Of a DNA stretch of 64,000 nt, positions 1-8,664 are shown in pieces. The DNA comes from Rhipidocladum racemiflorum (taxonomy: Eukaryota > Streptophyta > Magnoliopsida > Poales > Poaceae), in NCBI GenBank assembly GCA_036346355.1, contig CM070572.1, positions 11,105,001 to 11,169,000 on the forward strand. The letters are read 5' to 3'. Each line of letters begins with the position of its first letter. The first letter of the stretch is position 1. Position numbers and translations under genes: made by a program. The notes under the pieces are model-generated. The model was given only the letters and a program-made list of their open reading frames with translations, did not search any database and was not told the DNA's origin.

Positions 1-160
1 TATATACGTCTGTGATGTAAAACAATATCACAGACGGTTGTATATTAAAACCGTCTATGATTATATCACAGACGATTTTATCTTAAAACCGTCTATGATG
101 TAAACCAAAATCACAAACGGTTTTATAAAACTGTCTGTGATTTTGGTTTACATCACAAAC
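1..160. repeat. CACTA-type subterminal repeat block
   Basis: The stretch is built from alternating direct and inverted copies of a short word related to TCACAGACGGTT, separated by A/T-rich spacers, so it can fold on itself. The same word family recurs at 42660-42920 next to a CACTACTACAAAA-type terminus. I therefore read this as the subterminal region of a CACTA transposon whose end lies outside the window. No terminus or TSD is visible here. Confidence 0.5.
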
Positions 161-1000
161 TGTAACATCCCAAAATTTAAATAGAGTTAAATGCATTATT
201 AAAAATATGAATTTAAATTACTATTGCATTTCCTGAATTTATATGCCTTTTAAATAAATTTCTTGTTGCAAAGTAATTGAGTAATGGGATTAGAAATAAA
301 GAAATGGTAGAAAGATAAAAAGATAAATGTGAGAAAAATTACCAAGGGGCTGTGAATGTCCTTAGATATCTCTGGTTTAGGGTTGGGATGGTCAAAATTA
401 GTGTGAATACAATTAAAACTATGAAGAGATCAATTTTAGAATTAAATATTAATTCTGGCAAGAGTAGTAAATGATTTTTGTAGATTTTTTAGAGCCTTAC
501 AGAGGCTGAAATTTTTACCATAATATCATACTACCATTATACATCTCTGGAAAAATTTACAAAAATTAATAACTAAGTTTGATATTTATTTACATTTTAT
601 TACCACAAAGTAGAAAATATACAAAATAGAGTAAAAGAATTTTAAGAAAAATAAATATTAAATTTTTTGGCTTGAAATTTTTATTAAAGATTTATTCTAC
701 TATTACAAACCTTGTTTAAAAGTTTTAAAAATTAATAATTAACTTTAAGCCCTTAATTTAATCTTTTATAGAAATGAAATTTCTGTACAGTGCCTCTTGT
801 CAGAATTTTAATAAATTAATTACCATGATTCTTCACCTGAAAATTTTATATAAAGTAGTAAACTTTTCAAAGACACTGTAACAAAAATTTCAAAAATTTC
901 TACATCACGCATCAATGGTAATTAAATGTTCAACTTGATGTGTCGCATGCTGACCGAAAATTGGATTAACCTTCTTTGCTTTCCAAGTGGGCCCGCCGCA
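161..1000 (+). mobile_element. Left part of an interrupted gypsy-type LTR
   Basis: Begins with TGTAACATCC, the usual start of Tekay-like grass LTRs, and continues as A/T-rich non-coding sequence up to a hAT insertion. The matching LTR end, GGATGTTACA, is at 16497-16506. The sequence continues at 1531-1669 and from 2260. The 5 bases flanking the two ends (CAAAC and GTTTG) are not a direct repeat, so the pairing of the ends is uncertain. No open reading frame is credible. Confidence 0.4.
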
Positions 1001-1522
1001 TAGGGATGGCAACGGGTCCGGGTACCTCCGGGTCCAACCTCCGTGGACCCGGACCCGAGACCCGAAGTTTGGACCCGGACCCGGACCCGAAGTTAGTCAC
1101 GGGTCCAAACTCGGACCGGACCGGACCGTAGTACGGACCGAGCAATTACCGGACCCGAAAATATAATTCTATTTTTATTTGTTCGAGTAGCTAAAGTTTA
1201 TAGGATTTGATTAAATTTTAAGGCAAATATTTTCATTTATTACTCGGATTAAGAAATAGACTACATGCATATAATAACAAAGCAACAATAAGCAACAATA
1301 GATGATATTTGTTATCTACAATTCTATTTTATACAATGGATATTTTCTTGTCGGGTCCGGGTCTGGGTACCCATGGGTCCAAAATGAGACCCGGACCCGG
1401 ACCCGGACCCGAACCCGGACCCGAAATAACATACCCGTGGGTCCAAACTGGGACCCGGACCCGGACCCATCGGGTCGGGTACCCACGGGTACCCGGACCC
1501 ACGGGTATTTTTGCCATCCCTA
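1001..1522. mobile_element. Non-autonomous hAT-type element, 522 bp, GGACCC arrays
   Basis: The 12-bp terminal inverted repeats TAGGGATGGCAA are perfect. An identical 8-bp target duplication, CCGCCGCA, lies at 993-1000 and 1523-1530, which points to the hAT superfamily. Both subterminal regions are degenerate arrays of GGACCC/GGGTCC words in opposite orientation around an A/T-rich centre. No transposase is encoded; Arg-Thr and Gly-Pro frames here are by-products of the hexamer array. Confidence 0.9.
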
Positions 1523-1669
1523 CCGCCGCATTAATTGATCCCAGCCGACCAAATGAGATGATCTAGCATGTCTTAGTCACTGCTAGTGGGCTCCTTCATT
1601 TAATTGAACTAGCCAGGGAATGAACTAACTTGCCTCAAGCCACCACCATTTCCCAGACCGGTTCACACT

Positions 1670-2251
1670 TAGAGGTGGGCGTCGTGCCGTGCCGTGCCGG
1701 CTCGGTCCGGGCTTATCGTGCTTCGGGCGGGAACCGTGCCGTGCCACGACGGTCTATCGTGCCCACCGTGTCGGGCCGTGCCGGTCCAACTCGCCTTTGG
1801 CGAGCCCAGTTCCCGCCATTTGGCGCTTCATGCTTACGTGCCGTCTTGACCAGGCCCGACCCATTTTCACTATTGTGATGAGCAAAGAAATAAAACACGT
1901 CACTACTACTAAACTACCTATTTTAACTACATAAGAGATTAATCACATCAACAAAATGTCAAAAATAAATGCAATGCTTGAAGATGCCTTGAATCAATAA
2001 TATCTGCCAACTTTTAGGTCTTAATTCATGATTTCATGCCCGTTCGTGCCGTGCTGGCACGGGCCCTGCCCAAATAATCGTGTCAGGTCGTGCCGCCCAT
2101 CGTGTCCGGTTCTCAGGCCTAGCACGGCCCGTGCTACAGTTGCGTGCCGGCCTGGCCCGGCACGGAACCGTGCCTTGTCGGGCTTTGCACCGAGCCATCC
2201 CGTCGTGCTTCGGGCTGGCCCAAAAGAGCCTGGCCCAAGTGCCCACCTCTA
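1670..2251. mobile_element. Non-autonomous hAT-type element, 582 bp, CGTGCC arrays
   Basis: Perfect 11-bp terminal inverted repeats TAGAGGTGGGC are flanked by the 8-bp duplication TTCACACT at 1662-1669 and 2252-2259. The two arms are rich in CGTGCC/GGCACG words and the centre is A/T-rich. The ends differ from the element at 1001-1522, so this is a separate family with the same architecture. Open frames inside it are composition artefacts. Confidence 0.9.
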
Positions 2252-2340
2252 TTCACACTGCATCGGCTGTGGGCTTTTGACTCGCTTCCAGGTGGGCCCA
2301 ACCGAGTGCAAACCCCAGATCCTTCTTCTCTATTCTTTCT

Positions 2341-2660
2341 TCTTCTTTTCCTCCACTCAGCGAGGGTTCAAGTTCCCGCTGAAATCCCGCAAAATTTCGT
2401 CGAAATTTCGGATTTCGGACCCCCTCGAGTTCCATAATCCCGGCGAAATTTAAAAAACCCTAAAAAAAATTTAAAAGTGCTACAGTACCCTATAATTTCG
2501 CAGAAATTTCGGCTAAATGGATCGAAATCTCGGTTTTTTGACCGAAATTTGACCAAAAATTGACCGGATTTAACCGGATTTGACCGGAGTTTGACCGGAT
2601 TGGATTCTTCAAGTCGTTTTCCATGTCTGACCAAAATTTCAAAAAAATTTGATGCTTTTT
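2341..2660. mobile_element. Fragment related to the hAT element at 13808
   Basis: Dense in GAAATTTCGG and TTTGACCGG words like those of the elements at 13808-14762 and 41799-42606. It follows GAGGGTTCAAG, which resembles a terminal repeat, but no second end or target duplication was found. Treated as a fragment. Confidence 0.35.
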
Positions 2661-2934
2661 TATCACCATAAAATTAAAATTTCTAAGTTCTTATTTTGAA
2701 TTTTACAACGAGCAATGTTTCTTGCGTGAAGTTTGCTGTCTTACCATAGTTGGATAGTTGGAACTTGGAAGTTCTTAGTTTCCATTACTTCTTTCTTCCA
2801 ACTGAAGTAGCTCACCTCGTTTATTGCATTACCAGTATCCTTCTCATCTAAGAATGTAAACATGAAAGCACCGGGACTACCAAGATTCAAATGGAAATGG
2901 AAATGGTTAAACTTGCTACCTATGTTTATGCAGG

Positions 2935-3240
2935 ATGGTCATTGTATCTCAAGTTCTTTTCTACTTTGTAGTCGAGGATTTCATATTCTATTGGGGGCAC
3001 AGGGCTCTGCATACCAAATGGATACCACTTCCCATGGAGCCCATCCAATTTCCTACCACTATATGGAGGGTAAGCTAGCAAGAATTCACAGAAGGATTCC
3101 ATTTGATGAGTTACATTTAACATTGTTCTGAATTTTCCTTGTGAACAGCTCTGACTTCCATAAATACCATCATCGTGTGCTCTACACCAAGTCTAGGAAC
3201 TATACCTCTACTTTTGTAATGATTTTATTATGTTGCCTAG
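2935..3240 (+). pseudogene. Sterol C4-methyl oxidase (SMO1-like) gene fragment
   Basis: Methylsterol monooxygenases are ER membrane di-iron enzymes of the fatty-acid-hydroxylase superfamily that remove sterol C4 methyl groups. The frame from 2935 reads through VEDFIFYWGHRALHTKW, with the first HX3H iron-ligand box. At 3020 the frame shifts by one and continues as GYHFPWSPSNFLPLYGG, so the intervening family block with the central HXXHH box has been deleted, probably at a short overlap (TGG/GGA). A canonical intron follows (GTAAGC at 3070, AG at 3148), and the next exon starts SDFHKYHHRVLYTKS, with the third His box. It decays after about 3215. The retained intron shows a genomic copy rather than a retrocopy. 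It cannot encode an enzyme. Family assignment rests on recognised motifs, not on a search. Confidence 0.8.
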
Positions 3241-3340
3241 ATAAAGTGTTTAAATCCAAAATTCAGGCGAAATGCTGCCAAATTTGGTTGTGTACGGTAT
3301 TTTATGTGCAAAAACTAAGTAAATTTCATTCAAACAGATA

Positions 3341-3632
3341 GAAATGTCACGTTTGAATGTATTTTTCTGCACGAATACCGTAGATTTGCTCTTTGATATA
3401 TGGAGTGCCATATAATGGAAAAATATTTCATCTACGCCTTTGTTTCCTACAAAAATATACCGCCACAATAACCCTAAGTACTATTGTCAACGATAACTTT
3501 TAAGCCTTTTCGGCAGCCTGTAAAATGTCACGTTTGAATGTATTTTTTTGCACGAATACCGCAGATTTGCTCTTTGATATATGGAGTACCATATTTTGGA
3601 AAAATATTTCATCTACGCCTTTGTTTCCGCTG
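3341..3632. repeat. Tandem duplication of about 105 bp with spacer
   Basis: The segments at about 3343-3448 and 3525-3630 are nearly identical. Both start ATGTCACGTTTGAATG and end ATCTACGCCTTTGTTTCC. They lie between the sterol oxidase fragment and the 3' end of the zinc-finger-like MULE gene. They could be part of a MULE terminal region, but no matching inverted copy was found near 12-13 kb. Confidence 0.6.
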
Positions 3633-3776
3633 ATATAAATAGATGGTAAAACATAATATGAGAAGGTACCCAAAAAGGACAAAAACAAAAGCATGTAGAT
3701 GCAGCCAGCAACCTTAGTACGCAAACTCAACCTTAGTACGGCAGATACAACGGATATTACAACAGTGACGACATTG

Positions 3777-5174
3777 CTAGGAGAAGTGCCAATAACACTG
3801 ATTGTAATGGTGGAACAAGTGATCGTTCCGCCTATGTTCGTAGAGTGGGAATGATGCCATACATTTTCTACATATTACATCACCTGTCAATCTTGTGCGA
3901 TTTGTTTTCGGACACCGCTCAATCTCTCTTATGAAAGAGCTCCATGGGCGTGCGTAGTGCTCCCAGCTGCTGACCAATGGGTAGCCTATGCCATACATCT
4001 CTGGGGTGTAAGAAGTAACTTGTTTGTGTGCATTCTATGGAGTCCTGCCCTCCCATATGGGCATGCCATCCCGATTTCCGGCGCCCCCTATGTTAATACC
4101 ACCGGGGTTCCCAGATGGCCTTTGTAATGCATCAAGGATTTGTTGCGTACTGCGGACCTCGGCCGGCTGCTTCCCCTTATCCCGTACCATTCGAGAGGAC
4201 GAACCCTCTTGCCCTTCCGGAGACATGCCAAGACGCCTCCTCTGTATGGTCCAGGAGGTGTGTGTTGGGCTTTTTGTTGTACAACCAAAAACGTGCCCTG
4301 CAGTCAATGCAGTATGCCCGCTGTGGTGGTTGAAGAATACCGTATGCGTACTCGGGGTCCGGCTTTTCTGGGAGGTAGTAGCACCACGGCGAGGGTTGCT
4401 CTCCCCAGTTATCAAATACGGGAAGTTTGAGATGTGGGTGGTACGTCTCTGTGTCCACCCAGTTGAAGTACCAGCACCATGCATCCTCGGACAAAGGGCA
4501 CCGGTAGAATCTTCTGTCCGCTAGATCCTCGTCGCCGGTATCAACCACTGCCTGGAGGCCGTGGTCGCACAGTTCGGGGCTTTGGGGTGGCCCCTGAGGA
4601 GGATGTTCTTGCCTTGACTTGAGCCATTTTGCAAGCTTCTTTTTGAAGTCCTGTATGCGATGAACTGGTTTAGAATGGGTACTTTGTGGCTGAAACATGA
4701 GCCACATGAAACTCACCGATTGGTTGGTCCCTTGCCCACCGGCCCTTAACTCCGGTCGATCTAGGTAGGGGACATATCCCGGCGGCCTCTCCCACCGTGT
4801 GAAGTTCTTAGGCGAAGTGAGGTAGGCGTCGTGGCAGTTGTAGAGAAATTCGTAGTCACGTCGTTCCGGCCCATCGATCCATTGGAAGAAGCAACAACGG
4901 TCCTCGTCCTAAAAAAAACAAAAAACGATGCATGAAATGGTAGTGTTACCCTAATTTGTATGGATATCATTTGGTTTACCCCGAAGCCGCGGGCACAACA
5001 GTAGTGAGCGCGGGCGGCCGTATCTCCGTGCGTAGATTGCGTAACCTTCGCTACCAGGTTGCAGTCACATTTCGGGCATGGCAGCTCCGGCAGAACTGGG
5101 GCGTCAACGCTACTCTCATCCGGGTATTGGGGGGTTAGCCTTCGCTTGCTGAAGAGGCGACGGTAGAACGACAT
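3777..5174 (-). pseudogene. Cys/Trp-rich GRF-zinc-finger-like protein of a MULE, frameshifted
   Basis: Exon 1 (5174-4980, 65 codons) starts MSFYRRLFSKRR and contains the Cys cluster CPKCDCN followed by HYCC. A canonical intron (GTAAAC...TTTAG) leads to exon 2 from 4908, starting DEDRCCFFQWIDGPERRDYE. Together these resemble a GRF-type zinc finger (Cys-rich start, then W-x-D). A second similar module reads RFYRCPLSEDAWCWYFNWVD. The frame stops at 4177-4179, but a continuation (KGKQPAEVRSTQQIL onward) runs in the next frame to 3777, so there is a one-base frameshift near 4182. A further in-frame TAG lies at 4035-4037. The Cys/His-rich tail (CPKTN, ICRKC, two later His pairs) may also bind metal. 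It lies downstream of, and co-oriented with, the plant-mobile-domain and transposase genes, suggesting one MULE. The biochemical role is unknown and the domain name is a resemblance only. Confidence 0.55.
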
Positions 5175-5605
5175 GGTGGCCTACTGTGTGTGGGGGGGAA
5201 ACAGGCTAAAGTTTATTGAAGTTCTGGCAGTGTGATGCACATATCCCTCCCTCGATGGGTTTATAAAGAGCTGGCGAGGGGGCAGCCAAAGGAGAGTCTC
5301 GCGGACTTCAGAGTAGTTCAAATCCGCGAGCATCGGATGCTTCTGCAGCTTCTGATGACATGAGCCTGGCTATGCCCACAGCTTTAGACATGGAATCTCT
5401 GCCATAGTCGGCTTTTAGCAGCATTATGCGGCTAAAATGACAAAGGCTGGAAAAGTTGATATGACAAAAGCTGAAAAAGCAATAATGACACGAGGTTGAT
5501 ATGACTAAAGCTGACAGAAATATATAATGGACCACGTATATGAGAACGTACACAAAATAGATGGTAAAACATAATAGGAGAAAGTACCCAAAAAGGATGC
5601 ACATC
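5175..5605. other. Spacer between two MULE genes with a shared 3' tail motif
   Basis: No credible coding sequence. The segment 5558-5598 (AGATGGTAAAACATAAT, then GTACCCAAAAAGGA) closely matches 3640-3682, downstream of the zinc-finger-like gene. Each copy sits near the end of a minus-strand MULE gene, so they may be duplicated 3' gene ends. Confidence 0.45.
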
Positions 5606-8294
5606 CTAATCCTGATCACCCCCCAGTGGTGGATCCTGACCCCTACCCCTAGCGTGAACTCTCCTTTGCCGACGCGCTGAAGGGGGTGCATCGTCGAGAG
5701 GTCGTGGGCGAAGCACCCGTGACGGTCCCGCCTGGCCGTAGTCCGAAGGGCTGTACCGATCCGCCGGGCGACGCACGCGGGGAGGCAACGTGTCTAGAGG
5801 AGGCTGCGTGATCTGCGTGGCTGGAGGAGGCAGCGTGTACTGCGTGGCTGGAGGATGCTGCGTGAACTGAGCCCCTGCGAAGAATCGATCACCCGATGGT
5901 CGTGACGCCGTGCCTCGATCGGGTGTCCGGCGTAGAGGCATGTCCTAGGAGGCCTACAAGATGCACATTAACATTTAATTACGGTGAGAAGATTAGATTC
6001 AAACGAGATCAATCGAATTTTTATCGACTAAGGTGTGGGGACCATGGTAGGCCCGCGTGCTGGCGCCTACCAACTGGATCCTTCAGCCGTGCCTGGAGCT
6101 GGAGGCACCTGGGTGTGGAAGCTGGACCCTGGCTGTAGTAGTGGTCGAGAAGGTGGTGTCGAGGAGCTGAGCCCGGGTGGCGGCCTGGACAAGGTGCCAG
6201 CCGAAACAGTCGGGGCTGGGACCTGCCAAGCAGCACCAATCTCCACGATCCGTCGGGACTGCAGCTCCACACGCCTCATGGCCTCTGATAGCTGGTCCGG
6301 TGTGAAAATGGTCCCCTGCTGCAGCCTAGAGCCCTAGACAGAAAGTCAGTGGCATGCTGGTGCAAGTCCCTCGCCTCGTCCACCTATCACGTACAAACAA
6401 ACGATAAACATAACGACATAGCATTGAAATTACAATTGCATTAATGAGTAAAAACACAACGAGACTTACCATCTGTTGCAGTGCCACTCCTGCGTGGCTC
6501 GAGTACAAGTCTGCGACGCTAGAAGCAAACACCTAGGCCACCTGCTCCTTGCGTAGGAGACGAGTACGGGTCCGGGGCACGTACCAGGACAAGTACTCCT
6601 GGTAGGAGGAGGAGTTGTAGGGCGCGGCCTCCTCGACAACGTCCTCCAACGCCCCCTCCCACTGCGCAAGCCACGGCGCCATCCTCTGCAGGAAGGTCAC
6701 CATAGACTTCTGGGGTCCCTGGGTGGAGTACCTGCATAAAAGACCTCATTATTACAAATATATCGTAAGCACTTAGCATACCTGTAGTGGTGAGTAACTC
6801 ACGAGTGCACTTTCGCTGGCATGCGTTCCCCCAAAGGAACAGGGACCACCTGGCGTAGTCCGAACTGCCTAAGGACTCGGTGCGGCGCTTAGTCCTCTAC
6901 GAAGACGTCGAAGACGAGCTTCCTCCTCGTCATCCAAAGAAGCCTGGTCCTCAGAAAGTAATGACAGCGACCCACCGCAGCTCTCTCTCCTACACGCTCG
7001 TCACTGTAAAGGTCCCAGACGACCTGCCCCTCCCTCAGGTGGTCGAAGGCCTCTGTGAAGGAGAGGTACGCCGCACGTACCTGCAGACGTGCCCACTGTG
7101 GCTGCAATAGAGTAGAAATAACTGTAAGCACATGGCATTGAAATTACAATTCCATTAATGAGTAAGAACATGTACCCGTCGCCTGGTCCAGAGCGAGCCC
7201 ATCGTCGGTCGGTCCAGCGCATCACCGCCGTACATGTCGGGGGTGTACTGTCGTGGGTCGACATGGGGTCGACCCACGGAGAAGCGCTCGAATGACCAAA
7301 GCTGAAGAAGTAGTGGCATCCCGGTAAGATTGAGGTTCCTGCCTTTCTTCACGCACGCGTCGCAAAGGGAGCGGTACGTGGAAGCAAGAACCGCCGAACC
7401 CCAGGATACCTGCGGTACGTCGTCAGGCTCCGAGTCCGCAATAGCCCGTGCGTAGGCTATCCAACGCGCGTCCGCGGTGTCGCCGTGACTCGACGTGAAC
7501 ATCACCCAGCCGAACAACCAAAGCAGATAGGCCTCAAGGTGCCTAGCAACCTGGTAGTCGGTGGGCTAGGCCGCCATCCGCTGCACCTGCGACAATTGAA
7601 AGAGTGTGATATCACGTTAATGCTATGCAAAGCTGGAGTAACATAGTAATATGTACAATCACTGATCTCGAACTGCGACAACCACCTCCTCGATGGCCCG
7701 TGCTTCTGGCCTATCGATATCTGTGGGTCGACCTCCGCAACCCCGGCGAAGCGCACCTGTAAGTCCGCGTCCCACCCAGCAGGAGTCACCGAGGGGCCGA
7801 TCGGTGCCCCGGCGATCGGCAATCCAGTGAGCATAGCAACGTCCTGCAGCGTCACCGTCACCTCCCCGAAAGGCAGGTGAAAAGTGTGCGTCTCCGGCCT
7901 CCAGCGGTCGACCAAACACGCTAACAACGAGCTGTCGAACGGGAAACGCCGCGATCGCTGCGGGTCGTCACCCTCGGCCTAGGGGTCGTGCTCACCGGGG
8001 TCGGCAGCTGAACCCTCGACCAGGCAGACTAGCAGAAGCAGCCTGGCACGTGCCAGCCTAACGAGAAACAACAGAGTTGAATCAATTGAATGTAATGAAC
8101 ACTAATTGTACGAACAATGTAACATGTACAAGTACTGCAACTAACCTGGTGTGAAAGCGAGGGTCGACGCACCATGCCTTATTAGGCACACGAATCCGCA
8201 GTAAGACCAACTTGTCATTCCCCTGTGTCGTGTGGACGTGCGCACGGTGCCGCACATCCAACACAGGGTCCAGAAGTGAGTCGACCTGCTCCAT
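5606..8294 (-). pseudogene. Plant mobile domain (PMD) gene of a MULE, multiple stops
   Basis: Recognisable PMD core on the minus strand around 7930-7680: SSLLACLVDRWRPETHTFHL, then VTVTLQDVAMLTGLPIAG. Later exons include YLLWLFGWVMFTSSHGDTAD (about 7530) and LWTRRRVHV (about 7170). Exon borders are canonical where checked: intron after CACACCAG at 8150, and acceptors before GCTGGCACG (about 8058) and GTGCAGCGG. The C-terminal part is Pro/Arg-rich and ends at 5606. In-frame stops occur at 7979-7981, 7566-7568, 6889-6891 and 6533-6535, so the gene is broken. PMD proteins are found both in plant transposons and in host genes of the MAIL1/MAIN type. The position immediately downstream of a MURA-like transposase on the same strand supports the transposon form. 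The N-terminal boundary (ATG at 8294) is a guess. Confidence 0.7.
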
Positions 8295-8339
8295 CCCTGC
8301 ACATAGAAATGTTTCAACATAAATCATACTACACAACGT

Positions 8340-8600
8340 ACGGCAAACACGACATATATGAATAAAAGTACACAACGTATATGAATAAAAGACATGAAGG
8401 TTGAACATAAATAAAAGTACACAACATATTTGAATAAAAGACACAACATATATGAATAAAAGACATCCAATCGCGTCAATATTACAATACATATATGTAT
8501 AAAAGACATAAGGGGTGAACATAAATAAAAGTACACAACATGTGAGAAACACAACATATATGAATAAAAGACCCAATCGCGTCAATATTACAATAAAAGA
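8340..8600. repeat. A/T-rich tandem array in PMD gene 5' region
   Basis: Irregular direct copies of a unit containing TATGAATAAAAGACA and CATAAATAAAAGTACACAA. It separates the PMD gene from the transposase 3' end. Hydrophobic frames read through it on the minus strand are composition artefacts. Confidence 0.6.
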
Positions 8601-8664
8601 CATCCAACGTGCATATAATTACATATTTCGATACATAGCCGCCACCACGTTCAGAACTTACACC

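Noticed and set aside
1302..1566. Arg-Thr and Gly-Pro repeat frames
   Set aside because: They are translations of the GGACCC hexamer arrays of a hAT element with exact terminal repeats and TSD.
1630..2453. Several overlapping frames on both strands
   Set aside because: They follow CGTGCC word repeats inside, and run out of, the hAT element at 1670-2251; no domain is present.
8082..8603. Hydrophobic Phe/Tyr-rich minus-strand frame, possible membrane protein
   Set aside because: Produced by the A/T-rich tandem array (TATGAATAAAAGACA) between two MULE genes.
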